Positions 1 to 12,208 are shown, counted from the stretch's first letter. The stretch is 64,000 nucleotides of DNA from Gonocerus acuteangulatus (GCA_946811695.1 OX328124.1:26847741-26911740); one strand, 5' to 3'. The notes: generated by a model not told the origin, from the sequence alone. Made by a program: numbers and translations.

Positions 1-1751
1 ATAGTTTGACATGGTAGGGACGATATGTATTATGTAATTTGGTATAGGTAGCTTGACATTGCCTCAGGTGTCCCCAGTTGTCAGCCGAATACGTTGTAGG
101 AAGGATTCTAGGGTAACCTGGAGTTACCTTATGCCATCCAACCACACCATGCGACTAGCAGAGAGGATTGGAGGCGAATGTGATTTGGACTATGATATCA
201 TGAGGAGAGAGAATATTCATCCATATCACTCTCAATTACAATAATTACACTGAGGTTTGATTATTTCACGTCAGTTCACTGCGTTAGTGCATCCCGGGGC
301 CACTTTCTATTTAGACGTTTTGATGGAGAGGAAGGATGATTGGTGCTGGATAAGGATTGGGCTGCAGGATTAGGATGATTGATTAATTTATTATGGAAGG
401 ATGAGAAGCCTAAAGGGATATTTAGGTCATTATGGAGGGTGCGATTCGAAACATAATAAGGACCATTGATAGTACGTAGGACTTTGGATTTAAATGTATA
501 GATTCAGTGGAATGCTGAAATGCTTGGCTGTCCCCCAGAAATCTATTCCGTAAGTCCATATAGGTTTTATTAGTCAGTTGTAGATAGTTTGTTATGTATG
601 GTTAAGTGTGATGATCGGTGTAGTATTCTGTATAGCTGTCCGAATCGTCGATTGAGTTCTTGTCGTTTGTGTAGTGTGAGTCAAGATAAAACCCAAGGTA
701 TCGGACGGTGTTGGTTATGTGTAACGGATTCTTGTTGAAGAAAACGGGAGAACAGGTTTAGTTTAAGCAATGATTTCTCCGACTGAGATGTGTCATTCTT
801 ATAGACATTGTAATGGGTCAAAAGCAAATGAATCAATTACACAAGGTTTGATTGTGTCTCGTTAGAGGTCAAACAAGAGAAATAGTATCTAATGCTTAGC
901 AATACTTAGCCAAGCTGAGGCCAAGAAGAATTCGCATATGACGGAACCGTTGGAAATATATCCATAAATTCTTCGAGCATGTTAATTTGAACTTTTTCGT
1001 TAATCTGAACTAACAGCTGATTAACACCAAATTTAACATGTTTAGTTTTGACGTGACCTTGATCGTAAGATAATATACGTTATAATAGGCTGTATTCATT
1101 TTATTTTCTAAGAGCAGTATGTACTTTGTACACAATTATATTTTAAACGAAACCTAATCCAATGGGTGGTATAAATAGTTTCTTGAATCCTCCCGGTAAT
1201 CATAAAACGTTGAGAATGATAGATTTGGAGAAGATAAACCGAAAGAAGAGTCCGGCATGTAATTGAGCATTGATTGCCCAGAATTAAGTGAGGTTAAACC
1301 AACTTGGGCCAACTTCATGATAATCAGGGCCTTTTAACTCCTTCAAGAAATTCGCCGCTCCTGATATCAATTTGTGTTTAGGGAGAAAGGCTGAAAGTTA
1401 GTTGGTCGCTATTATCTCTTGAATGATAATTGTTATCTCATTTTGTTTAAAATTATTGGATAAAGAGAACTGTGGACGGCTCCTTTTCCTTCATTTTTTA
1501 TATTTTATTTATGCATTGATTATTTCTTGCGAATAGATTATCATCTATTGTCAATCAGCCCTCACTGTAATAAAGTGTGCCTTTTTACTATTTGTCTGTG
1601 GTTAAGGGTCATTCTTCTTAAATTAAACTTCACACAAACATTTCCCACCAATTACAATATAGTGATCCTACGATTTAGAAATATGGTATTAAAGTCTTCT
1701 GGATGTGACTGTGTCGAATTGGTAAATTCAGCCCTTTTGCGATCTATCCGT
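1..1751. other. Anonymous AT-rich DNA, no gene seen
   Basis: No convincing coding sequence, RNA gene or repeat was recognised. The short open frames here (63 aa at 53-244, and the 5' part of 1527-1901) resemble no known protein and have no splice context. Probably intronic or intergenic. Confidence 0.5.
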
Positions 1752-1905
1752 CGTCTCGTGGCGAACGTCTTAGTTTCTCATACTGGAGTTGGGGGTTCGA
1801 GTACCTTCGGCGGCAGGAATTTTTCTCACCTCAGGGCCCTTGAGAAGGTTCCTTGCCGCACCATGGATGTCAGTGCTAATGACTTAGTTGTCGGTTGCTA
1901 AAAAT
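1752..1905 (+). mobile_element. SINE-A copy (tRNA-derived), diverged
   Basis: The order matches the other SINE-A copies: a degenerate A-box region, a B-box-like 'GGGTTCGAGTACC', a 'GCGGCAGGAATTTTTC' body, 'CAGGGCCCTTGAGAAGGTTC', then 'GGATGTCAGTGCTAATGAC' and an A-rich end near 1905. The same blocks recur at 15189-15390, 17060-17195 and, reversed, at 21240-21371. The overlapping open frame at 1527-1901 is an accident of this repeat. Confidence 0.75.
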
Positions 1906-2703
1906 CATGGAGGATTTCTGCTGAGAATGATTATAGGTTTTAGTCCGTGTCTTTTTTATAACTGTGAGGTATAAATAAGACCCGGAAGTTATAAATTAAA
2001 CTTACCTTCGTTCTCAGAAGAAGCCGTGAGAAAGCCGGCAATGTCTGGTGAAACGTCAATAATTACCAATTCAACAAAATCATATCCAGAAAACATAGTA
2101 ACATGGACCGCGGATTTCCCGGAGAAATACAACCATCGGTCCTAACTACTTAATATTAAAATTAAACGCGTTAAAATGTATTATTACATGTATATCACCG
2201 CTAAGAAACTTACTACATATTAACCAGTGGTCTTGGCATAACAAGTTACCGGATAAACTTGTAATCCTGATAAAACCGTTATATCAGGATAGGGCCTTTA
2301 TTATGAGCACGAGTTATCAAACTTATAACTGCTAGATCAGCGCTCACCGTTCCTTCTGTACACACCATTTCTCCTTAATTTAAAAAAAAAAATCAAATTT
2401 TGTTGTGCCCTTTCGACCATTGGCAGGAATAAGAAAAACTATGCGACAAGTCTATCTTGGCGAGTGCAAAATCCAGACCGCTTAGCTCGGGGCACTGCTT
2501 TTCACGTCGCTTAGAGCATTTTAAGGATCAATACGCCTTGAGCTTGAACTTATCTATTGAGGCTGCTCTATTTATTTATTTTTTTTCTCTGCGGTGATCT
2601 GTATCAAGGTGGTGGGCTATCTTCGGTCGCCATTCTTTCTAAACATCCTTGGTGGAGCATGCCCATAGATGAATGAAATTAACTTATTCCAACTGACTCT
2701 AAT

Positions 2704-2743
2704 CCCCATCTCTCCCATGAGAACCCAAGGCGTTAGCCACTGG
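2704..2743 (-). mobile_element. SINE-A head fragment
   Basis: Read on the minus strand, this 40-bp piece gives the SINE-A tRNA-like head (CCAGTGGCTAACGCC, then a TCTCATGGGAGAGATGG-like segment). Body and tail are absent, so it is a truncated copy. Confidence 0.6.
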
Positions 2744-4592
2744 TGAACTGTAAGACCCGAGTCAGTTATTGTATTAATTTATGTTAGCAATGCAGAGTAA
2801 ACAAACCACCTTGCTCGTGAGAGACGAAGTGTTTTCAATCATCCTGAAATGTTATTTATCTTAATTTTTCGGCTCTAGAACCACTATTGCTTTTCTTGCA
2901 AAGGCTTTGACGTAAATTCTAAATAATTGTGGAAGAGTACTTGGTAATCGCTTCCCCCTCCTCAGTAATCCCCTTTTTCTTCAACCAATCCGAATCCGCT
3001 CATCAACCCCCGCATTCAGCAAATTACAAAACAAAGCACCGACTCCTCAACCAGCCAGCAATGCACAATCAGGCACCCAACCCAAGGAGTGCCGCTACTA
3101 TTAATCACAATTATTGCTCTAATGGGCGAACATAACGGCCGAACAGGGTTTCGGGGGAGTCGAGAGCAGCTAAGAGGGATGAAATTGTTTTAACCTCCCT
3201 TAATTGAGGGTACCTCCTAACTCAATTATAACCTGATCCCTTTCTGTTTGCGAAACCTCTCCCCATTCTGTAATAACTCATTCGGATAAACGCTGCCCCT
3301 CCCAGTCCTGGAGCAGAACAAGGAGTCTATGTCTTACGGCTAGGACCATCGTCCATCTGTTTATGAATGAGCTCTCTGATGCGCTGTTTGAATCCTCAAG
3401 GCTTTGTATACAATGTCGACCGATTGTCTGTATAAATTTATAGGGAATGCCTTTTAACATGTAACCTTAAAATGTAAATATACTTTACTATTTTGATGCC
3501 GATAGTTTGCCGTTGACATGATAAAAAAGGAATGGTTGGGATGCGACCATCAGACTTTCAGAAATATCAATATTCCAAACCTTTTGACATGCTCTTAAGC
3601 AGCCTTTTCTCAGCTAAAAAATAAATATGCTACAGTAAACAAAATTTTAAATCATGAAAATAGGTCAAAGAACAATTTCTTTTACACATTAATTAAACAA
3701 AACATCAAATTAATGTTGAAGATCATTGGCTAAAAACATACAAGAAAATGTTCTATGATCTTTTGTCATGATATAAAACTTTCTTTACCGTTTTTAAAGC
3801 GTGTATATATTTTTTTTAGCTGAAAAGGGGTGCCCAAGAGAGTTCCGAAACGTTCAAAATATATAGCATTATCGAAGAAAGGTTATCTATAGAATTATAG
3901 AATTTTCGATATTTCTTTAAATTTGAGCAAAGGGTCATTTAATGATTAATTCAAAATATAGATTTTTCTGAGCGTCTAACGCTTTCTCTGAACCTACTAA
4001 CCATTATTCTCTTATTTCTTATTATTTTACGATGAGTGTTCTATGTCATTAGCGCAGGTCCAGAATACTAGTTCTTTCATTAATTAAATCATCCATTAAC
4101 TGTACCCAATTTGATTTTAAGGCATATTCCATAATGCTTGCAGAAATGTTAACATATTTTGATTGAGGTGATAAAACTCCTGCCTTAAGAAAAAACCAAT
4201 CATTTTGTATCCAGTTTTTATGTATAAAAATCGGTCCGCTACGTTGCCCATACGCTAAACCACAGAGAAAGTGTAATCAGTAACACGCTTCGGCAGTTCC
4301 CATGCTGAACCTTGGGTTGGTCTGGGACACTGGGAGCCTCCGACGACGAAATCTTTCAGTGCACGACCGAGTATTACTCTCAGATCCTCTAGAACATGAG
4401 TCTATATTTGTTCATGTAGACAAACAATTATGTTTTTTTGAATTTTAAGAATATAGTACTCTTAAAATATTTTAGATAAAGCATTTATAATGGAAATTCC
4501 AATTAATGCTTTGAGTTTAAGGCTGAAGCTGGAAGCAAGAAACAGCTTATGCCTTCATCCCTTAGCCGGACTTGAGAAGTTCTTATTGTTTT
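2744..4592. other. Anonymous AT-rich DNA, no gene seen
   Basis: No supported gene. A short stretch near 3830-3870 ending in 'CCGAAACGTTC' resembles termini of Penelope-like or other retroelements but is too short to classify. Confidence 0.45.
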
Positions 4593-5500
4593 GCTTAGGG
4601 CTTAGAATCCTAAAGCCTCCATTGGACTAGTTTTGTGAGTGCAACAATTCCCTCGGAAGCTGGGCTGTTTACTTGCTGTTATGAATAAAATTCAATATTC
4701 TATCGAGATTAAATCTGCCATTATTTTCAGAGAATATTTATCTCATAAGTTATTGGTGAGATATAGCATATAGGAGAAATTGGGAGTAAATGCCTGAATA
4801 TTTCAAAAACTATATAACGAATTTCCAGTAATACGTAGCGTGATGGGAGACATTCTATGGGAACCGTAATTTTTGAATAAAATGTGTTTTTAGTTCGAAT
4901 CGCATTACAAAGCGGCAAGAATGGTTTTTGTAGCTCACGTAAAACAGCAATTTTAGAACAAAAATCAATAGAGAAGTGTGATATTTTTGAACTGCGTCTT
5001 CTTTGCTAGTTTAATATTTAAACTTGTGTGATTTTGAAATAAAAGGCACTTACAATAGGTCGTCTTCAATAAAACAAAATAAAATATATCGAAATATCAT
5101 CAGGGCCCCCACCCAAATATTTCTCTCGCAATTTCCGCATGTAACGATTTCTTTCAAAATTTATTAGGCTTTTCAATTATTTTTGTTTCTACTTACAACT
5201 ATTTCGTAAGCATTTTTCCATCCATTTAAAAAAAAAAAAAATCCGAAAGTTCAAAATTGATTTATGTCAGTTGATAGTTTTTAATTTGTTTAATACCTGC
5301 TCCGTAGAGTTGGCGTAGTGGACGCTGCCACTGAGCCAAGAAGGTTGATGCAGTCACCAAATGCGGGCCACTGTGGTAGAACTGGCAGGGGGGACTCTAC
5401 TCGACCTTAGCTAGGTCCGTATCCCGCTGGCCGTCTGGCTTTGTCTTTACCTTCCATGCTACATACGGACCGACCAAGAGGCATAAATGACCCAATAGTG
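4593..5500 (+). repeat. 0.9-kb dispersed repeat, copy 1
   Basis: This block aligns by eye, in the same order, with 54893-55830. It begins with 'CTTAGAATCCTAAAGCC' and 'CATTGGACTAGTTTTGTGAG', continues through 'ATACGTAGCGTGATGGGAGA' and 'CATCAGGGCCCCCACCCAAA', and ends with a GC-richer part containing 'ATGCGGGCCACTG' and 'TCCCGCTGGCCGTC'. The copies differ by substitutions and small indels. No conserved reading frame and no obvious TIRs or poly-A tail were found. It is a mobile or duplicated repeat of unknown class; orientation is arbitrary. Confidence 0.8.
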
Positions 5501-6020
5501 GTTGAATGGCCTTTAAACATCAAAGAAAAAAAAATACCTTCTCATCTCTAAATATTATTTAGATAATTGCGTTATAATTAAATAAGAATTTTGCCCGCAA
5601 GGCGCACACGAATAAGCCTGGCCTCGTAGGGTATTATAATACTGTACCGGTTACTATGGTTAACGAACTGATCCAGTTGTTTTTATTGGAAAGTTGCATG
5701 CTGAGTTTTGGAGCCAAAGAACAAAAATATTTGGCTCTATCGTAGACACACACAGACACACATTTATGTATGTATATACATGTTTCACGTCTGCTGACGT
5801 CTCTTCAGGAAGAACATAACTTGATACGTAGTAGTTTAGCCTTAACCTTTCATAGGTAGGGCCTCGTCCAAACCTATACAATAAAATGAATATGGCTGTT
5901 TTAAACGAGCTGTTTAAAATCATTAATTTCATGGTTTAAATCGATTCTAGATTACAGTAAGGCTTTTTTATCAAATTGTTTATTAAAATAAAACAACGCT
6001 GATAGCAACATTACTGAACA
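5501..6020. other. No gene seen
   Basis: AT-rich sequence. The 90-aa minus-strand open frame at 5660-5932 has no recognisable motif and is probably chance. Confidence 0.4.
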
Positions 6021-6135
6021 GCGATGACTAAACTGAAAAAAAAAACGTTACAAAAACGTGGCGTTCGCGCTGGCGGGCTGGCCATGTACTAAAAAGAAGA
6101 CTGTAATTATACTGTTCATTACATAGGTTATTTGC
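6021..6135 (+). repeat. GCGATGACTAAA repeat, partial copy
   Basis: Shares 'GCGATGACTAAAC', a 'GTTACAAAAA' stretch, a GC-rich 'GGCGTTCGCGCTGGCGGG', 'TGGCCATGTAC' and 'CATTACATAGG' in order with 6245-6460 and 51083-51300. Low-copy dispersed repeat of unknown class. Confidence 0.65.
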
Positions 6136-6244
6136 AATGGCATAACAGTTTTTGACGCCCCCCCCCCGCACCTAAAATATTCTAACAAGGTAGTGTACCG
6201 TGGTGGGGTCACCGATTTGGTCCATTTTAGCTTAAATAAGCTCT

Positions 6245-6460
6245 AGCGATGACTAAACAGAATAATACGTTACAAAAAAATGTTAAAAAAATGTGTCACA
6301 AAAAAGTGTTTGCTGGCGTTCGTGCTGGCGGGATGGCCATGTACGAAAAATAGGACCGTATGTAATACAGTACATTGCATGGGTTTGTCGGGTGGAGCTA
6401 AAGCATATTTATGTTCTTGGTTTTAAGCAGAAGGCTCTAAACGATTTTTTTTTTTTTTTT
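6245..6460 (+). repeat. GCGATGACTAAA repeat, longer copy
   Basis: The copy carries 'AGCGATGACTAAA' at one end and 'TTTGTCGGGTGGAGCTAAAG' plus 'AGAAGGCTCTAAACGATTTT' at the other, matching 51083-51300. 'GCTTTAG...' near one end and 'CTAAAGCATATTTAT' near the other (clearest in the 51-kb copy) suggest short inverted termini, so a small non-autonomous DNA element is possible. Confidence 0.65.
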
Positions 6461-7435
6461 ATTTACATTTACTGATTCTTTTCCAGTTTTTAATAAATGC
6501 ATATATTTATTTTTATGAAGTAGTTTTGGTGAGCCACTATTTTTACATTTTTTAAGTCAAATGTGTGATTCCTTTTTATTATTCTTGCGCTGTTTTGTAC
6601 TCTTTTTTAAAGGCTGTCTTGATTCCTCTACATTTATAAAAAAATGCTTTACAATTTCTCTCATGAGTCCAAAGAAGAATGCCCTCAAAATAACGTGCAG
6701 ATACAATCAATAACGGAAAATATAATCAGATAGTTAAAATTATGATCTTCAAACTCAACTAAACAAATAATGATGAGATAGTTTTGATGAAATGATGTAT
6801 TCAGAGAGTTACTATAGATTAGAGAGAGGCTTTTCATTATACATACTAATTCCAGTTTGATGGGTTGATGGTGTAGTGGTTTTGAGGTGCTTCAAAGCTA
6901 TTCGACATGAATGGAGCTTACCCTAAAGGGCATAGTCAAACACATATATTCGATATTTGTTGAGGATCAAAACTTTATCTCTGGAAAATGGGTTTTCGGG
7001 AATTAAGCTTGTATTCGTATTGACAGGTTTTCAAGAATATAATGCCTGTAATTTGATATAATTTCAGATTTCTGCTTCACTAGAATGCCGATCCATTTCT
7101 TTACTAAACTGGTAAAGAGGGTATGTGAAATTCTTTTTACACAAATTTCTTGTAGTTCAATTTTTAAAAGAAAAAATACTTACTACAAGCAAGATGAAAA
7201 CGCATTCTACATAATTTGCCTACAACTCATACTTTTTATAAATATTATTATTAAATATTTATAGGTTATTCCTGGTTTATATGCCTTTAATCCTGAATGT
7301 ATTAACTGTATTACAGGTATATAAACAAAAAAAACATTTATTTATTATAAGTCAAAAGAATTAAAATAAAACCTTATTTCGAACATTTTTAGGAACTTTC
7401 AGGGCAACCTAGTAGATTTAGAAATCAAAATTGCT
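6461..7435. other. Anonymous AT-rich DNA, no gene seen
   Basis: Long A and T runs. No coding or repeat assignment. Confidence 0.4.
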
Positions 7436-7471
7436 CTGATGAAGGATTGAAATTCAAGCTAAAACGTTTGC
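7436..7471 (+). other. Hammerhead-like motif, degenerate
   Basis: CTGATGA (7436-7442) is followed by an 18-nt segment that can pair with itself and then AAAACGTTTGC. This matches the layout at 23318-23346, where the second core box is GAAA. Hammerhead ribozymes carry CUGAUGA, stem II and GAAA, and such motifs are known in Penelope-like retroelement termini. Here the second box is mutated, so at best a dead relic. Confidence 0.3.
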
Positions 7472-7639
7472 ATTACCGGCTCCCTTATTTCCCTCTAAAG
7501 GTAATGTAATTTGGGAAATTATTCTTTTTTTGTAATATATAACATTTGTTCATTAACAAAGACAGCTGTTGCTCCTCTAAATGTTTTGGGATGTTTGAAA
7601 ATGAATTACTAGCAAATTACGAATTTATTTATCTAAATC

Positions 7640-7741
7640 TTAACGTCCATTAAAATAACTCAGAATTTTAGGATGGCTTATCTATAGGACATCACCCTTT
7701 TCTAGCCAGGATAGGGTTAATGCCTTTTCTTCTTCTTTTTT
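7640..7741 (-). mobile_element. SINE-B copy, 5' truncated
   Basis: The minus strand reads from the GAAAAGGCATTA-like segment through 'CCTATCCTGGCTAGAAAAGG', a body close to 'CTATAGATAA', then 'AAAATTC...AATGGACGTTAA', in the order of the fuller copies at 23784-23993 and 35562-35780. The tRNA-like head is missing. Confidence 0.75.
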
Positions 7742-8245
7742 AACCCATTAACGGGCAAGGGCGGATTACGCGGCCTCTAGTCGCCGAAATTAAAAAACGA
7801 TGCGAGTGCGGCGGGATTGGTTCCAAAGCTTATGATGCCGAGGAATGTCAACAAATAGTATTAGGAGCTCTGATGCCCGAGGAGGCGAGATATGACGAAT
7901 GTGACCGATTATTCGGCCCTTGCCCGTTCCCGCACCCCGACCGGTCAGTCTTGTTTCTGTGTTGGCCGTGCATTATTGGCAGCTGGATTACTCAGCTCAT
8001 CCAGAAATCTTTTTAAACTATGTAATAATTGTTTTATACATTCTAGATTAGGAATTAATTGATTTTAATTGAAATGAGTACATCGCCTACACGTTGTTCA
8101 TTGATTCGTCTCATAAGTACCTTATTCTCGTGGAGACTTGAAGGATAAAATACTTTTTTTTGGCATTCCTAAAGAAATGTTTTTCTCAATTCTTTCTGAA
8201 ATGATATTGTGGGCTAGCATTACACTATTATTATAGATTATCCAG

Positions 8246-8290
<45 letters not shown>

Positions 8291-8570
8291 TGTAAAGCCT
8301 GCCAATCTTAGGGTAACGCCATTGAATGAAACATTTTCATGTTTGGGTTGTTTGTGACTTGGAATCGGCTTACGACGTGTATCGCGGGCATTGCCTATCG
8401 GGGATTCCCGATGCCTGGAATGAGGAAGGGCCGAATATGCGGCCTACCCCCTATTCATAAATACAATTTTTTTTTTAATATTCTGGGTCCATATTTAGTT
8501 AATGGATGCTCCCAGACCCCCAAATGTAAATTTGGCTGTAAATTCTAACAGAGCTCGCGAAATTGTCAAT
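7742..8570. other. Unassigned DNA with a 40-nt T tract
   Basis: A T tract lies at about 8250-8289 and could be the poly-A tail of a minus-strand retroelement. The moderately GC-rich stretch at 7750-7950 matches nothing I recognise. No gene seen. Confidence 0.4.
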
Positions 8571-8605
8571 GCTCACGTCTTAACCCTCAAGGCCACCGGG
8601 CTACC
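8571..8605 (-). mobile_element. SINE-B head fragment
   Basis: The minus strand gives a 'GGTGGCCTTGAGGGTTAAG' A-box region like SINE-B. Only the first ~35 bp survive. Confidence 0.5.
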
Positions 8606-9349
8606 AAACAACGAATTTAATTTCCTCCCAAAATGAATTCTATCAAATCCGGTCCGTTGATCGCTAACCACTTCACCCAAAACACAAAAATTGTAGAACC
8701 CCAGCCATTTGACATTTTCATATAAAAAAAAATTAATTTATATTTTTAAATGTACTTTTTTCCGAAATATCAAATTTTGAGCATATCTACAATGGTCAAT
8801 TTCCCCGAGATTTAAAAATTAATCCCGAGAGTTTTTACTTCTTCCTAAGAAAGGAACGACAGACAATGTACTCACAAATGCGGGCCCCCTGTATCTCATC
8901 CGAAAGAATCGATCACATATGAATGTGACAAGCAAAAAATTACAACGCCCTCGGGTGGTGGTTCAGGTGGAGTTTAAGAAATAGGAGGGTGCGGCACCCC
9001 CGTGTAGACTCCCTTTTGCTTAGGTTCAGGAATTATGCGAGCACACAAGAGGGGTGAATACAAAGCCCGGCAAATACTATACACTCCTCTCCAAATCCCT
9101 GGAGATTCGTTTCGTCTTACTGCTCTCGAAGTTAAATCATCTTACTTATTTGTTTTACAGGCAATTAGTAACACAGTATAACTAATCCTAATTAACGAAA
9201 GTAACTCTTATAGTCTACAGGAACCTTAGCTCATATAGCTGTGATGGAGTGCCATACTTATATATGACGATACACACAGAAAAGCTTCGCATCCTAGCAA
9301 AACTAATGTTATCTCACAAAAAAGCAAACCAAAATCTACATCCAAGGCA
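8606..9349. other. No gene seen
   Basis: Mixed sequence without a recognised gene or repeat. It may include decayed upstream parts of the retroelement remnant that follows. Confidence 0.35.
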
Positions 9350-9592
9350 ATAGCTGTGTTTTTAATATAGATCAAACATGCCTATTATGCAATACAGGAG
9401 AAAATACAATAGCACACCTACTTACTGAATTCAGAATTCTGAAGCCACTGAAAAGGAGTTACCCCGCCGCTAATAATCAAGAATTACCATCTACCAAACT
9501 TGTTGATGTCTAATCCGCCAACACCCACGAACAACTCTTCGTTGCCTACAAGCTAGGAAGACTATTCTAGGCTGAAATCCGTGCCAACCCTT
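9350..9592 (+). pseudogene. Non-LTR retrotransposon C-terminal remnant
   Basis: The frame through 9379 reads CLLCNTGENTIAHLLTE, i.e. Cys-x2-Cys-x8-His-x4 followed by Phe where the family normally has Cys. This is the C-terminal zinc-knuckle region typical of Jockey/R1/I-like elements, often written CPLC...HhLxxCp. The frame continues for about 25 residues to a stop, and further matching residues lie beyond it. The loss of the last ligand and the stop codons show it is dead. No TSDs or poly-A tail were identified. Confidence 0.5.
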
Positions 9593-9656
9593 AAAGTTTT
9601 CCGCTTAAAGTTGCCTAATTTGATGGTAATTATGAATTACGTACTATTATTTTACA

Positions 9657-9669
9657 AGCATTATATATT
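9657..9669 (+). repeat. Target-site duplication of SINE-C (left)
   Basis: AGCATTATATATT is repeated exactly at 10025-10037, directly bracketing the SINE-C insertion. Confidence 0.85.
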
Positions 9670-10024
9670 CAAAAAAAAAATCAGTCCCGTAACAGGCCAC
9701 AAGGGCCCAGAGGGGCAGATACTGTAGAGGTATCTGATTCTTGACCATACGGTACACTAGGGAGATAGTATGGTCAATACTATGCTCCGGCCGCCTGATT
9801 TTCCCCTTGGCTGCTTCGACTGCTAGAGTCATTAGCACCCAAGGTACCCATTATTAATTAAATTAATTAAAGGCTGGGTGAGCCTAGGGACGATCTGGGA
9901 CCCCAAATCCAACCCTCGAACGGCAGCACTAAAAGAAAAAATCTTCAGTGCGCGCTCGGGTTTTGAACCTGGTCCTCCAGTTCATTAGTCGAGTGCTCTA
10001 CCACTGAGCTAACCTCGCCCCCTC
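9670..10024 (-). mobile_element. Full-length SINE-C (tRNA-derived, ~355 bp)
   Basis: On the minus strand it starts with GGGGCGAGGTTAGCTCAGTG (a tRNA-like A box) and has a degenerate B box. It continues through a unique ~290-bp body and ends in an A/T-rich tail (10 A's at 9671-9680 on the plus strand). A second copy lies on the plus strand at 50636-50981. An exact 13-bp duplication flanks this copy, which shows insertion by target-primed reverse transcription. Transcription would be by RNA polymerase III from the internal A/B boxes. The open frame at 9647-9838 is an artefact of the SINE. Confidence 0.9.
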
Positions 10025-10037
10025 AGCATTATATATT
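10025..10037 (+). repeat. Target-site duplication of SINE-C (right)
   Basis: Exact repeat of 9657-9669. Confidence 0.85.
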
Positions 10038-10833
10038 ATTTGTTTTAAAATAAAAAGTTGTTTTTTATTTTAATAATTTTATGTATTTTCGTTGTTCATC
10101 ATTATTATTATGGAAATTGAAATTTAAGGTTTTGTGCCAACTGCTTGCTGTTTTTTTGTTTTTTTTCTTAAAAGCAATAAACATATTCATTTATTAACGA
10201 AACTAATAAATCAAAGAAAAATGGTTGTTCCTAATCACTTATTAAAATCACAAATCCTTCTCTATTGGGCTAAATTCAATTATGTAGAGTGTCATGTTTC
10301 ACCTAGAAACCATAGTTTGTCCTCAAATTTTCTAAAACCACCCACGATTGGTTTTTTAACCTTTTGAGGAGTATAATGAAGATTTGTCTGCCGAAATTCA
10401 AAATTAGATATGGAAAGCTTAGCAATCCAAGCAGTGGGAATTTTTATTATTATTTATTAATTTTGTTTGCAGAGCGATTAGCTTTTTCTCAGAACGTATT
10501 TGTAGAGGGCGATCTAAAATAACCGATTAGCGCATCTTGTCCTTAAATTATTGTAAATCCTCATCTTAAGTTTTGATTTGTTTGTTCTTGTTTGGCTTTT
10601 GTATATGGTTTGGAGTTAGATTCAGCTGTATATGTTTGTTTTCTCTGTTAAGTATTGTGCCAATGTGCCGTTTATCATGTTCAAGTTCTGTCATATCAAA
10701 TGGGATTTCTAGTCACGCCTTAACCTTTTAACGCACAAAACTTTTTTTTTACTTTAGGGCATTGCAAAACACCTGCCAAACTGTACTTATTGTATTGAAT
10801 AAAATATGGTTCCAAGAAATGGGGTGGGGCATA
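10038..10833. other. No gene seen
   Basis: AT-rich DNA without a recognised gene. The 77-aa open frame at 10134-10367 has no motif. Confidence 0.4.
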
Positions 10834-11202
10834 TATGTTCCTCTGATATATCTTACTAATTTTAGCTCTTTCTATTTTTAAAGGGTTAAACTGTTCACAG
10901 TGAGTATATGTTCCTCTGATATATCTTACTAATTTTAGCTCTTTCTATTTTTAAAGGGTTAAACTGTTCACAGTGAGTATATGTTCCTCTGATATATCTT
11001 ACTAATTTTAGCTCTTTCTATTTTTAAAGGGTTAAACTGTTCACAGTGAGTATATGTTCCTCTGATATGTCTTACTAATTTTAGCTCTTTCTATTTTTAA
11101 AGGGTTAAACTGTTCACAGTGAGTATATGTTCCTCTGATATATCTTACTAATTTTAGCTCTTTCTATTTTTAAAGGGTTAAACTGTTCACAGTGAGTATA
11201 TG
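10834..11202 (+). repeat. 73-bp tandem repeat, 5 copies
   Basis: Five consecutive units have exactly 73-bp spacing (TGTTC at 10836, 10909, 10982, 11055, 11128; next boundary 11201). Each contains 'CCTCTGATATATCTTACTAA' and 'AAAGGGTTAAACTGTTCACA'. The units are nearly identical (one visible ATATATC/ATATGTC difference), so the expansion is recent. Confidence 0.95.
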
Positions 11203-11253
11203 TTTCATTGCGTGGTCTGTATTGCTCAATCAAATATTAGGTTTGTCCTTATA

Positions 11254-12158
11254 GTCGGAGAGCTGGTAACGCACTTTTCATGAAGCGTTTTATGCACCTT
11301 GAAATTTTGCTATAATGTACCTCTTAGGTAGATAAGAAGGTAAATATGTGTTTCCTCGACATACCTTGGAACACCGGGTATTGCGCATTGGGGAAAGGTG
11401 CAAAACAATATTGCCCAAAAGTAGAGTTTTATTCAGAAGCCAACTATTATAATGGAAAAAATTGCAAATTAAGGCAATTTTAAAATTAATAATAAATAAG
11501 GCAGGCACTTTTAAGGGGGTTAAAATGTAAATTAAAAAAAAAAAACTAAGTACCTAGTTTTTATTTTTAATATTAAATGAAGTGCTTTATTCACGCTGCG
11601 ATTTAAACAGCGTCTTCAATAAACATATTTGAAAATAATTACAAAAGGGCAGACACTTTTGTGGGGTTTAATTATCAGGAAACATAAAAATAAATGTTGC
11701 TTATGATAGACTGCAATACACTGCGCATAACCGTATGAGTGAATGACAGGACCGCGCAGTTGTGGTTATTCTCTGCACTCTCATTGGTTCTTGCTCAAAT
11801 GATCTTGCACATCTGTTCCAGTTTAAATGGCAGCGTGTATAAAACTCTCATTTAATATGAGAATAAAAACAATTGTTTTTTTTTATTTTTACGTGTTATA
11901 CCCCTTAAAAGTGTCTGCCATATTCATTATTTATTGTAAAATTGTCTTAATTTTACATTAAACATAGTTGGCTTCTGATTAAAACTGTAGTTTTGGGAAA
12001 TATTTTTTTGCACCTTTCCCCTATGCGCAGTACCTGGTGTTCCAGGGTATGTCCAGGAAACACATATTTACCTTCTTATATATCCAAGAGGAACATTATA
12101 GGAAAATTTCAAGCTGCATAAAACACTTCATGAACCGTGCGGTTACTGGCTCTCGGAC
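11254..12158. mobile_element. Long-inverted-repeat (fold-back) DNA element, 905 bp
   Basis: The left arm (11254-11530) reappears in reverse complement as the right arm (about 11880-12158), with long matches such as 'GGTAAATATGTGTTTCCT' and 'CAGAAGCCAACTAT'. The outermost bases are GTCGGAGAGC and GCTCTCGGAC, with a TA dinucleotide on both sides. Arms of ~270 bp around a ~350-bp centre, no transposase frame and TA flanks suggest a non-autonomous Tc1/mariner-type or fold-back element. A second 'CTCTCGGACTATTT' at about 12249-12262 may be an alternative end. Confidence 0.75.

Positions 12159-12159
<1 letters not shown>

Positions 12160-12206
<47 letters not shown>
12160..12206 (+). repeat. Poly-T tract (~45 nt)
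   Basis: Homopolymer immediately after the fold-back element. It could be a reversed retroelement tail or simple expansion. Confidence 0.8.

Positions 12207-12208
<2 letters not shown>

Noticed and set aside
1527..1901. 124-aa plus-strand frame
   Set aside because: Its second half is SINE-A sequence and its start is not supported.
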